DNA from: Leptospiraceae bacterium
GTDB lineage: Bacteria > Spirochaetota > Leptospiria > Leptospirales > Leptonemataceae
Assembly: GCA_026418015.1 (NCBI GenBank)
Contig: JAOACE010000022.1
Span: forward strand, 88,888-152,887
Length of the DNA: 64,000 nt
Direction of reading: 5' to 3'
Within the stretch, counting starts at the first letter, position 1, and each line of letters opens with the position of its first letter. The notes beneath the pieces are model-generated. The model searched no databases. It was not told the DNA's origin and saw nothing but the letters and a program-made list of their open reading frames with translations. The position numbers and the translations under genes were made by a program. This document shows positions 19,942 through 28,186 of the stretch, piece by piece.

Positions 19942-20727
19942 ATGCATATCAACAGATTGATCATAGTTCAATGGACATCGTTTGTTTTTCTTGCAATCTA
20001 TGTTTTATTGAATTTCTACCTAATTTCTTACGATACACATGAATTTTACCAATGGTTCGGAAAAGCGATTTGTCTTCCTGATAACTGTTTTTGCGAAAAG
20101 ATTCATATCAATCAGATAGCACAACCTATCAACAGTTTTACAAATATATTTTATGTATATGTGGGAATCATCATTCTTTTTCGATTAAAAAAATGGGATT
20201 TATTTACAATTATATATGCTTATATCGTAATCCTTCTAGGTTTAGGTAGTTTTTTTTATCATGCTACGATGACCTTTTTCGGCATGTGGCTTGATGTATT
20301 TTCTATGTATATGTACATTCTTTTTCTGATTTTTTATTTAATCTATTATGCGGATATTTTAGATCAAAAAAAAGGAATTTTATTCTATATGATTTTGCTT
20401 TTTGTTTCGGGAATATTTTTGTATCAGTCTCCTTTATTTAGAAGAATTTTATTTGGTTTTTATGTGATTCTAACTCTCTTTGTTTTTTATAGAATCAAAA
20501 ATAAAATTTTTATCAATCCGAAAAATTTTTACATAGCTTTGGCAATTTTTATTATCTCTTATGCGATCTGGCTTTTGGATTATTATCGTATCCTTTGCAA
20601 CCCAGAAAGCTGGATTCAAGAGCATGGTATCTGGCATACTCTGGATAGCTTGGTAATTTATTATTTATATTTGTTTTTTTGGGAATTACGTATTTCTAAA
20701 AACTCAAATTCGAAAGAATTGACATAA
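19942..20727 (+). CDS. Ceramidase-family (CREST) membrane hydrolase
   Basis: A 261-residue protein with seven likely transmembrane segments. It carries the alkaline-ceramidase/CREST pattern: FCEKIHINQIAQPINSFTN (Cys, Glu and Asn block after TM1), Ser103 and His107 in GSFFYHAT, Asp118 in MWLDVFSM, and His228/His232 in HGIWHTLD. These residues bind zinc in known members. The family cleaves ceramide or related amide-linked lipids; the substrate here is unknown. It stands alone, divergent from nrdJ. TTGACA lies upstream at about 19901-19906 and no clear Shine-Dalgarno is visible. Confidence 0.82.
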   Translation: MHINRLIIVQWTSFVFLAIYVLLNFYLISYDTHEFYQWFGKAICLPDNCFCEKIHINQIAQPINSFTNIFYVYVGIIILFRLKKWDLFTIIYAYIVILLGLGSFFYHATMTFFGMWLDVFSMYMYILFLIFYLIYYADILDQKKGILFYMILLFVSGIFLYQSPLFRRILFGFYVILTLFVFYRIKNKIFINPKNFYIALAIFIISYAIWLLDYYRILCNPESWIQEHGIWHTLDSLVIYYLYLFFWELRISKNSNSKELT

Positions 20728-20805
20728 AAAAGATTCTCTAAAACTTGTTTAAAAATAGAAATTTGTTAAGTTTTTTTATATAATTTTTAAAATAAGAGGA
20801 AAAAT

Positions 20806-23580
20806 ATGTCAAATATCGTCACTACAAAAAAACCGATACGATACATAAACGAAAAAAGTGAATGGATAAGAAGCTTTGCTTGCAATCATATCAGTATTTT
20901 GATTGTATGTAGGGGACCTATCCGAAAAGAAGCAATGGATGTTTTCGAGACCTTAGGTATAAGATATGGTATACTTCTTTCGGAAAAAGATTCTGTCACT
21001 TACCCACAAACATTAGCTCCAGAAATTCGACAAATTAACGATCCCGAACGAATCCATCGTATTCCCGATTATACAGGAGTAACCCAAGAAGAAAGAAATC
21101 AAAGGATTCAAGATATCATCAACATCTGCAAAAAATATCAATATACCCACGTTTTTGCAGGTTATGGGTTTATGGCAGAAGATGCCCATTTTGTTATGTC
21201 CTTAGAGAATGCAGGAATTGGTTTTGTTGGACCAGAATCCAATGTTCACCTTAAAGCTGGATCCAAAGACAATGCGAAGAAAATTGCAAGAAGTATTGAT
21301 GTTTCTGTTACACCGGGAATCGATAATATTACTTCTTTAACATTGATAGATAAAGTTGGTGGAAGAGAAGGATTATTGAATTTAATAAAAACACATAATT
21401 TCGAAATCCAAAACATAGAAAAACTTAACGACGAAGAATTAGCAGAAGAAATATTAAACGAAAGTTACAAAAAAAGTATACCATTATTAACATTAGAAGA
21501 CTTACAAAAAAAAGCAAAAGAAGAAATCGCCAAGCTATTAGAAAAAAATCCTGGTAAAAGATTTCGTCTAAAACACGTAGGTGGTGGTGGAGGAAAAGGT
21601 CAAAGAATTGTTACATCCGCAGAACAAGTACCGGATGCTGTATTGGAAGTTTTATCAGAATCCAAAGCACTAGGTCCGAGCGATAACAAGAATTTTCTTA
21701 TAGAATTGAACATAGAAAATACACGACATAACGAGATTCAATTGTTAGGAAATGGGGAATGGGCCATAGCACTCGGTGGTAGAGATTGTAGTATTCAGAT
21801 GTATGAACAAAAACTCATAGAACTTTCTATTACAGATGAATTATATCAACTAGAAATACAAAGACTTAGAAGCGAAAATAAGTTAGAATGGGCGAAAAGA
21901 TTAGAAAAAGATCGAGAATTTTTAAGACAAATGGAAGAACAAGCTGAACGTTTTGCTGTAGCTGTTGGGTTAAATTCAGCCTCTACGTTCGAATGTATTG
22001 TTTCTGATGATGGTTTTTATTTTATGGAAATGAATACGCGTATTCAAGTAGAGCATCGCGTTACAGAGATGGTTTATGGACTACGTTTTAGGAATCCCCA
22101 AAATCCCCAAGAATATTTTGATGTGGAATCTCTTGTAGAAGCAATGGTTTTATGTGCTGTTCATGGTAAAAGGCTACCAAAACCAGAACGCTTTTTAAGA
22201 AATATTGCTGGTGGCGAGATTCGTTTAAATGCGATGAACCAAGCCCTACAACCTCATGCTGGTGGTATCATAGAATCCTGGTCTGAACCAGTAGAATACG
22301 AATTAAGAGATGATCAAGGTATAGGTATAAAAAACCCTGATACAAATGCATTTATTCATTATCATTTGGCTGGAGCTTATGATTCCAACATCGCGTTGAT
22401 AGTCTCTTGGGGAAATTCGCGCACACAAAACCTAGAACGATTAGGTGATATTTTAAGAAGAATGGAAATTCGCGGAACGGAACTTTCTACGAATAGAGAA
22501 TTTCATATGGGGATGATGTATTTCTTGTTAGGATTAGATCCTATGGCTCGCCCCGATACAAAAGTAACTCTTCCTTATTTGGCATTGGTAGGCAATCTTG
22601 CATATTATAGTAATCAAATCGATATCGATTATGCTTGGGAAAAAATGTATAAATTCTACTTGGATTTTTATGGAAATAGTATTCGAAATGTTTTAGATTA
22701 TAAACTAACTTTGATTACAAGACCCATCAAAATGCTTTTGCAAGAACCACATTTATTTGCTGGTTGGCTAAGATACAATTATCATAAAACTTTTGAGCTT
22801 CAAGAGAATCAAATCTATTGGATTAAAAATCCCGTTGAAGTTCTTAACGATTTATACACCTATTTGCATTTAGAAGAACGCGATGCACCTGCTCTATTTA
22901 AAATTTGGTCACATGATCATGAATTACTCCAAAACGCACGAGAATTCTACCAAGAGTTGTATCAAAGATATCCCAATTTACCCAAAAGATTTTATGAATT
23001 ACATAACTATTTAATAGAAAATTTTAGAGCCGAAGCAGAAAAACAAGAAATTCTCTCGAGCCATTTAGGATTTATCATTGGATTAGAACTTTTAGAAATC
23101 TTGATTGAATTAGGTAAAAGAAGCAAAATCTTTGATGTTTATTTAGATCAGGAAATGCACATAATTTTCCCAGAAGAATTCTACCAACCACAAAAGCAAA
23201 AAGAATTTAGCAAGAATTTAGCACCACCTCCTGTTGCATCATCAGATACAATTGTTGCACCGATGGGTGGAATGATCTATTTTAGAGAAACTCCCACAAG
23301 TCCACCTTACAAAAACGAAGGAGATCATTTTAATGCTGGAGAACCATTATTCATCATCGAAGTTATGAAGATGTTCAACAAAATACCAGCAGAATTTTCT
23401 GGAACAATTTTAGAAAAATTGGTAAAACAAGATGGCGTAGTGGTAAGGAAAGGACAACCGATATTTAGAGTAAAACCAGACGAAGAAATCCAAGTTTTAA
23501 CACCAGATCAAATAGAGAAGCAAAAGAAAAATTTTACAGACGAGATAATAAAAACAATTTATCAAAATATCAATGGATAA
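20806..23580 (+). CDS. Biotin carboxylase / biotin carrier fusion
   Basis: A 924-residue protein with an N-terminal biotin-carboxylase ATP-grasp and a C-terminal biotinyl domain. Visible are the pre-ATP-grasp region, the glycine-rich loop KHVGGGGGKGQRIV near residue 258, MEMNTRIQVEHRVTEM near 408 (metal and carboxylation site), and the biotinylation site EVMKM near 864 within a VAPMGGMI...IFRVKP lipoyl-type fold. Between them are about 250 residues of linker and unassigned sequence. It has no carboxyltransferase, so it must work with partner subunits outside the window, probably in an acyl-CoA carboxylase. AGAGGA precedes the ATG. It is the first gene of an overlapping operon with BFD and HDAC-like genes. 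Confidence 0.87.
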   Translation: MSNIVTTKKPIRYINEKSEWIRSFACNHISILIVCRGPIRKEAMDVFETLGIRYGILLSEKDSVTYPQTLAPEIRQINDPERIHRIPDYTGVTQEERNQRIQDIINICKKYQYTHVFAGYGFMAEDAHFVMSLENAGIGFVGPESNVHLKAGSKDNAKKIARSIDVSVTPGIDNITSLTLIDKVGGREGLLNLIKTHNFEIQNIEKLNDEELAEEILNESYKKSIPLLTLEDLQKKAKEEIAKLLEKNPGKRFRLKHVGGGGGKGQRIVTSAEQVPDAVLEVLSESKALGPSDNKNFLIELNIENTRHNEIQLLGNGEWAIALGGRDCSIQMYEQKLIELSITDELYQLEIQRLRSENKLEWAKRLEKDREFLRQMEEQAERFAVAVGLNSASTFECIVSDDGFYFMEMNTRIQVEHRVTEMVYGLRFRNPQNPQEYFDVESLVEAMVLCAVHGKRLPKPERFLRNIAGGEIRLNAMNQALQPHAGGIIESWSEPVEYELRDDQGIGIKNPDTNAFIHYHLAGAYDSNIALIVSWGNSRTQNLERLGDILRRMEIRGTELSTNREFHMGMMYFLLGLDPMARPDTKVTLPYLALVGNLAYYSNQIDIDYAWEKMYKFYLDFYGNSIRNVLDYKLTLITRPIKMLLQEPHLFAGWLRYNYHKTFELQENQIYWIKNPVEVLNDLYTYLHLEERDAPALFKIWSHDHELLQNAREFYQELYQRYPNLPKRFYELHNYLIENFRAEAEKQEILSSHLGFIIGLELLEILIELGKRSKIFDVYLDQEMHIIFPEEFYQPQKQKEFSKNLAPPPVASSDTIVAPMGGMIYFRETPTSPPYKNEGDHFNAGEPLFIIEVMKMFNKIPAEFSGTILEKLVKQDGVVVRKGQPIFRVKPDEEIQVLTPDQIEKQKKNFTDEIIKTIYQNING

Positions 23581-23788
23581 GGTTTGCTTTTGCACAAATA
23601 TTACAAAATCGAAGATAAAAGAAATGGTTCATGCGAAAAACATGAGCTGGAAAAAATTTATCCAAGAAACAGGTGCAAGCACATACTGCGGCGCCTGTTA
23701 TTTGGATCTGAAAAATCATTTTTTTTATTATAAATATCAAAAAAAAATTTCTCAATCGAAAAATCTATTATTATTTAAAGATATATGA
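23573..23788 (+). CDS. BFD-like [2Fe-2S] ferredoxin
   Basis: 71 residues with Cys5-x-Cys7 (VCFCTN) and Cys39-x2-Cys42 (TYCGACYLDL), spacing C-x-C-x31-C-x2-C, which is the [2Fe-2S] pattern of bacterioferritin-associated ferredoxin domains. Residues 45-71 are a basic tail. The start overlaps the end of the biotin-carboxylase gene by 8 bases and its stop overlaps the next start (ATGA), so all three are translationally coupled. BFD proteins normally serve iron release or redox partners; why one sits between a carboxylase and a deacetylase is unclear. Confidence 0.78.
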   Translation: MDKVCFCTNITKSKIKEMVHAKNMSWKKFIQETGASTYCGACYLDLKNHFFYYKYQKKISQSKNLLLFKDI

Positions 23789-24717
23789 AAACTGCAATAT
23801 TTATCGACGATTTATTTTTAAAACATGATACGGGAAGTTATCATCCCGAAACTCCCGAACGACTAAAAGCAATTCAAGAATACTTCGAGAAAAAGAATTT
23901 GTTGAATCAGTTTGTTTTACTTCCCAAACGTTTCGCAAAAAAAAGTGAGATTGAGTTAGTACACAACGGTCCATACATTGATTTTGTAGAACAATTATGT
24001 AAAAAAGGTAGTGGGTATTTAGATGGAGACACACCAGTAAGCAAAGATTCTTGCGAAGCAGCAAAACTAGCAGCTGGTTGTGGTTTAGAAGCTATTGATC
24101 AAATTCTTGAACAAAAGATCGAAAGAGCAATTTTATTAGTAAGACCTCCTGGTCATCATTCTCTTAAAGGAAGGGGAATGGGGTTTTGTTTGTTCAACAA
24201 CATAGCCATTGCAGCACGATATGCATTACAAAAGGGTTTCAAAAAAATTGCTATTGTAGATTGGGATGTTCACCATGGAAATGGAACCCAAGATGAATTC
24301 TACAGAGAAAAAGAAGTATTATTTATTAGTATACATCAGTTTCCTTTTTATCCTGGAACCGGCGCTATTGATGAAATAGGCGAAGGCGAAGGTCTAGGCT
24401 ATACACTGAATGTACCAATGCCCAGAGGAAGCACCGATGCAGATTACAAAAAAGCCTTCGAAAATCGAATTCTTCCTAAATTGATTGAATACGAACCAGA
24501 GCTGATTTTGATCAGTGCTGGTTTCGATGCACACAAATTGGATCCATTAGGTGGACAAGAGCTAACTACAGGTATGTTTGAATGGATGACAGAAAAGCTT
24601 TTAAATCTATCAAAAGATTGTTCTAAAGGAAGAATGATTTCCTTTTTAGAAGGAGGTTATTCTCTTCCTGCATTAGCAGAATCTGTTGCAGTTCACAGTG
24701 AAGTAATGTTAGATTAA
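23785..24717 (+). CDS. Histone-deacetylase-family amidohydrolase
   Basis: A 310-residue zinc amidohydrolase of the class II HDAC/AcuC/acetylpolyamine amidohydrolase superfamily. Motifs in order: HPETPERLKAI, RPPGHHSLKGRGMGFCLFNN (catalytic His pair), VDWDVHHGNGTQDEFY (zinc-binding Asp and His), YPGTG, and ISAGFDAHKLDPLGG (second zinc Asp). All catalytic positions look intact. Likely substrate is an acetylated protein lysine, polyamine or other small amide. Its overlap with the BFD and biotin-carboxylase genes suggests a shared acyl-CoA/acetylation theme. Confidence 0.9.
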   Translation: MKTAIFIDDLFLKHDTGSYHPETPERLKAIQEYFEKKNLLNQFVLLPKRFAKKSEIELVHNGPYIDFVEQLCKKGSGYLDGDTPVSKDSCEAAKLAAGCGLEAIDQILEQKIERAILLVRPPGHHSLKGRGMGFCLFNNIAIAARYALQKGFKKIAIVDWDVHHGNGTQDEFYREKEVLFISIHQFPFYPGTGAIDEIGEGEGLGYTLNVPMPRGSTDADYKKAFENRILPKLIEYEPELILISAGFDAHKLDPLGGQELTTGMFEWMTEKLLNLSKDCSKGRMISFLEGGYSLPALAESVAVHSEVMLD

Positions 24718-24846
24718 AAAGCTAAAAACATCTTAAATTAAGAAAATTTTTTTAGTAATATAATAGCATATAAAATAAGAAATTGGTTGATATTTATAAA
24801 AAAATATTATAAATAATATAAAGTATGGTTTAAACTTATACCAAAA

Positions 24847-25356
24847 TTAAGCTGCCGGACACGAAAATTCACTATAAACTTCTAAATTTGCATGACTTAT
24901 TCTGTTATAGGACGAATAATTATTCCCAAGCTGAATGAATGATTGTGTTGACTCATCCTCAAAGTTAAGAGTTGGTCTTACAAATATGGGATCGATAGAA
25001 ATATTTTCTTGCTGCATCTCCCAGTCCAGCATGATGCGAATCATAAAACTCATTGAATACCCTAACAAAAACCTAAGCTCATACAACTTCCCCCAATACG
25101 TAGGTTGGATTTGAATTTTTCTTATAACATAGTTTTTTGTACGTGGTTGATACGTTGCTGTTAACGTTTTTTTATTTGGTGTAAGACTGATCTTATAAAG
25201 ATAAACTAAATAACGCTTTAACAAATAATCTATCGTTAAAGATAGATTGCCGTTAAATTGCGTTTCTGTTATATAAATCAAATACTGGTAGTGAAACGCC
25301 GTAAGATTCACCGATGTAATACATTTTTCACAAGTAAAAAAATGTTGTATCTTCAT
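24847..25356 (-). CDS. DUF1564-like (ribbon-helix-helix) protein, copy 2
   Basis: Paralogue of the protein at 15272-15781, same length (169) and same strand. Conserved blocks are NLTAFHYQYL, YLVYLYKISLTPNKKT, TATYQPRTKNY, QPTYWGKLYELR and GYSMSFMIRIMLDWEMQ. The N-terminus differs, with a CEKC pair near residue 9, and the C-terminal 45 residues have diverged. The resemblance to DUF1564/CopG-like proteins of Leptospira suggests DNA binding; this is inference. It stands alone, convergent with the HDAC-like gene, in AT-rich flanks. Confidence 0.6.
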   Translation of the reverse strand: MKIQHFFTCEKCITSVNLTAFHYQYLIYITETQFNGNLSLTIDYLLKRYLVYLYKISLTPNKKTLTATYQPRTKNYVIRKIQIQPTYWGKLYELRFLLGYSMSFMIRIMLDWEMQQENISIDPIFVRPTLNFEDESTQSFIQLGNNYSSYNRISHANLEVYSEFSCPAA

Positions 25357-25522
25357 ATTAATTCAATATGCTTTTTGTAAAATTTCTAACAAAAAAATTC
25401 GATCAAATCCAAAAAAATTTAAAATTCCTACTTGTTTGTGATTCCTTCCAAAATCATCTTTATAAAAGATTCACTTGCAGAAAAAATCTTATTTTGAATT
25501 TTGGTTATGTAAAAGGCTTCTT

Positions 25523-26467
25523 ATGATCAGCACAAAATTACAAACATTTTATTACTTATTAGGCAAAATTTTATTTCGCTATAGAAGATATAAATTACAC
25601 AAAAGAATCATCAAACAAGGCTATTATTTACATAAAGCATATTTCGAAGGCATAACCACTTATTATTATACAAATTTTAAAGAAAATCCAGATTCTTCTA
25701 AAAAACATCTTGTACTTCTACATGGTTTTTTAGATAGTTCGCATACTTTTAGAAAGATATTATCATACATAAAAAATGACTACAATGTTTATATTTTGGA
25801 TTTACCAGGGCACGGAAAAACCCAAGTTCCCTATATTCGCGAACTTTGGCAAATGTCTTCTCTTGTTAGAGGATTATATCGATTCATTCGTGAATATTTA
25901 AACCTATCTTTTCCTATTTTTTTAACCCATAGTATGGGAGGTTTGATTGTTTTTCATATGTTAAGATATGCCCAAAGAAGAAAAGAATATCCCAAACACT
26001 TTAATTGCATACTTTTTGCTATTGCACCCGGTATGTTTCGTTTCGAAAAAAAATTACGCGAAAAAAACATGAAGTTATTTTTCCCTTCTACCATAGAAGA
26101 TATTGATAATCTTTTACAGCATCTATTCCCACAACAAATGCCTCAGATTCCATTATTTATCAAATATTATCTATTAAAAGAATGGAACCACACAGGAATG
26201 AAGTATTTAGTTCTCAACACGTTAGAAAACGAAGAAGAAGTCTTTTTTACAGAAGATAAGTTAATACATTCCCCCCATCCAAAAAGAACCTATTTTATCT
26301 GGGGCGAAAAAGATCACATCGTTCCATTAAAGTATGGTCAAAAATTAACCAAATTAATCAAAAATTCTGAACTTATTATAATCCCCAATACGGGACATAC
26401 TCCCCATTCCGAAAGACCCGAAGAATTTTATCTATCGATAAAAAACGATTTAAAAAAATTTTTATAG
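25523..26467 (+). CDS. Alpha/beta-fold hydrolase
   Basis: About 314 residues from the ATG at 25523, which is preceded by AAAAGG at a six-base distance; a longer frame from TTG at 25475 lacks such a site. A canonical fold is visible: LLHGFLDSSHTF (oxyanion loop), ILDLPGHGKTQ, the nucleophile elbow THSMGG, the acid Asp in WGEKDHIVPL and the catalytic His in IPNTGHTPHSERP. The basic, aromatic N-terminus may associate with the membrane. Probable esterase or lipase-like hydrolase; substrate unknown. Confidence 0.85.
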   Translation: MISTKLQTFYYLLGKILFRYRRYKLHKRIIKQGYYLHKAYFEGITTYYYTNFKENPDSSKKHLVLLHGFLDSSHTFRKILSYIKNDYNVYILDLPGHGKTQVPYIRELWQMSSLVRGLYRFIREYLNLSFPIFLTHSMGGLIVFHMLRYAQRRKEYPKHFNCILFAIAPGMFRFEKKLREKNMKLFFPSTIEDIDNLLQHLFPQQMPQIPLFIKYYLLKEWNHTGMKYLVLNTLENEEEVFFTEDKLIHSPHPKRTYFIWGEKDHIVPLKYGQKLTKLIKNSELIIIPNTGHTPHSERPEEFYLSIKNDLKKFL

Positions 26468-26574
26468 TTTTATCATAATTATTTTCATACAAAGTTTACA
26501 AAAAATTTATTTTATACAATATTTTTTAAAAAACAAAAAACATAAAAAAAATAGTTATTTTTCATATTAAATTA

Positions 26575-26602
26575 TTGACAAAATTGATATTTTAAATATA
26601 CT
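26575..26602 (+). promoter_or_regulatory. Sigma70-type promoter of H-NOX gene, likely leaderless
   Basis: TTGACA (26575-26580), 16 bases, TATACT (26597-26602). The ATG at 26610 is seven bases after the -10 element, so transcription would begin at or near the start codon and no Shine-Dalgarno fits. Confidence 0.6.
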
Positions 26603-26609
26603 GAGAAAT

Positions 26610-27134
26610 ATGAAGGGAACATTTTTAATAGCTTTTTTTGAAACTTTAAAACAAAAGGTAGGACAAGAAAAATTTCAAGAAATATTAAATCATGCAGGTT
26701 ATAAAGAAGAACCCATTATTTTTGCTATAAGCGATGTCGACGATGAAATATTTTTTAAAATCTTACATTCTACCAGCAAAGTATTAGATATTCCTTTACA
26801 CCAAATTACCGAAGCTTTTTCGGATTATTGGATTCATGAATATACACAAAAAGTTTACAAAAAGGTCTATCAATTATACGATTCTTTAAAAGATTTCTTA
26901 TTAGACCTAAACTGGGTCCACGAAATGACTACAAAAAATCTACTACATCCAACACCTCCCAAGTTCGAATATCAATGGGAAAACGATCATACCCTTTTAA
27001 TTACTTATAAATCCAAACGAAATCTCATCGATATGGTGATGAGTCATATAAAAGCTGCTGCCAAACATTATAACGAAAAAATCAACCTACAAAAAATTCA
27101 AGATAACGTGATCCGTGTGGAATTTTTAAAATAA
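26610..27134 (+). CDS. Stand-alone H-NOX haem-binding gas sensor
   Basis: A 174-residue single-domain protein of the haem-NO/oxygen-binding family. It begins MKG as H-NOX proteins do. The proximal haem ligand is His104 (LNWVHEM), and the haem-propionate signature Y-x-S-x-R is intact as Tyr133, Ser135 and Arg137. The length matches the full domain with nothing fused. H-NOX proteins bind NO or O2 and usually signal through an adjacent histidine kinase, cyclase or diguanylate enzyme; none is adjacent here. Downstream lies a pseudogene. The partner may be encoded elsewhere, for example one of the cyclase-like genes in this window. Confidence 0.83.
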   Translation: MKGTFLIAFFETLKQKVGQEKFQEILNHAGYKEEPIIFAISDVDDEIFFKILHSTSKVLDIPLHQITEAFSDYWIHEYTQKVYKKVYQLYDSLKDFLLDLNWVHEMTTKNLLHPTPPKFEYQWENDHTLLITYKSKRNLIDMVMSHIKAAAKHYNEKINLQKIQDNVIRVEFLK

Positions 27135-27165
27135 TTTGTTTTTAATTTTTGAATTCATACCCCAA

Positions 27166-27944
27166 TTATCTGATTCTTACATCGGGTAAGTCTTCTCTGA
27201 ATTCTGGATCCTTTAATTGGAGTTGCTTTCTTATAACAGCCCTTTTTTGAAGGGCTGCATTAAGGCAAAAAATTTCGAACTCTAATTTATCTATATCTGC
27301 TAAGCTTTTTAATGAGGAAAAAGCAATTTTAAGTATGCCGTTGTAAGTTTTTTTATCGCGTGAATATCTCTTGTATCTGTCCTCGCAAGTATTTCTAATA
27401 TTTCATCTACAAGGATTGCATATTCGGAGGATTCTCTTAAACTATGCAAAATTCCGTAAAATATTCTATGTTTAGAGCATATCCTTTGATTTTTAAATCC
27501 TCACGAATTCTGGGTAATCCCCATGCTTCGATAAAACCATGTAACCTATCAAATAATGCTGATTCATGAAATGCTTTGGGCAATTCAGTAAAATAAAATT
27601 TATCTATAGGAGTCATATCTCAATCTAACCGAATATTTCCCAAAAGAATAAAACTTGCATTTGACTGTTCATGATAAATTGCAATCGTAAATTTTCCCAT
27701 TTTCAAGTAGCTTTTTAAGGCTGCCCTCATCTCTTCGTCGTTAGAAAATTCAATGGTTTTTCGTCAAACGCGAAAAAGTCATACCTCGTGATAAAACCAA
27801 GGGAATTTTTTGCATATCATAAAACATCTTCGCTCTTGTAACTTTATCACCACTTACACACCATCCATATTTCGTTAGATTGTTAAAAATAAAAGTAGCA
27901 TACCAATTAATTCCCTTAATTTTTTCTTTGTTTTTGCCTTCCAT
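27166..27944 (-). pseudogene. Decayed BrxL/Lon-like (BREX-type) protein
   Basis: Joining the minus-strand frames gives a continuous match to the Lon-like BrxL family as I remember it. Blocks: NNLTKYGWCVSGDKVTRAKM with FYDMQK; GFITRYDFFAFDEKPLNF (Walker-B-like FDE); MRAALKSYLKMGKFT; SFILLGNIRLD; ELPKAFHESALFDRLHGFIE; AWGLPRIREDLKIKGYALN; HSLRESSEYAILVDEILEI; AIKKLTTAYLKIAF; RKQLQLKDPEFREDLPD up to a TAA at 27166-27168. Breaks are frameshifts near 27795, 27740 and 27450 and an in-frame TGA at 27620-27622. The N-terminal half with the Walker A loop is missing. About 255 codons remain of a protein normally over 600 residues, so it cannot be functional. Confidence 0.65.
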
Positions 27945-28139
27945 AATCTTTATTCATAGTTTTATTTAAGACTCCTCCCCATTTTTTAGGATCCAATCAC
28001 ATTTTTATTTATCGAATCTATTTTTTTGTCAATCAATTTTCAAAATATTTATAAATTTATTTTATATTTTTTTAAATCTAAAATTTTTTTCAACCGCATT
28101 TTTCGAGCCATTAACACATTTATACAAGTAAGAAAAGAA
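27945..28139. other. AT-rich intergenic region
   Basis: No reading frame or RNA fold seen. It lies between the 5' remnant of the BrxL-like pseudogene and the promoter of the copper operon. The missing first half of the pseudogene cannot be traced here, so it was probably deleted. Confidence 0.5.
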
Positions 28140-28167
28140 TTGACATATTTGTCTAATTTTTTAGAAT
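28140..28167 (+). promoter_or_regulatory. Promoter of the copper operon
   Basis: TTGACA (28140-28145), 16 bases, TAGAAT (28162-28167), followed by a GAGGGGGAG ribosome-binding site just before the ATG at 28187. A strong housekeeping-type promoter with a very short leader. No copper-responsive operator was recognised. Confidence 0.6.
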
Positions 28168-28186
28168 TATAAAAAGAGGGGGAGTT

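Noticed and set aside
27750..27944. A 64-residue minus-strand frame that could be called a small gene
   Set aside because: Its residues match the centre of a BrxL-like protein and the match continues in other frames downstream, so it is a fragment of the pseudogene.
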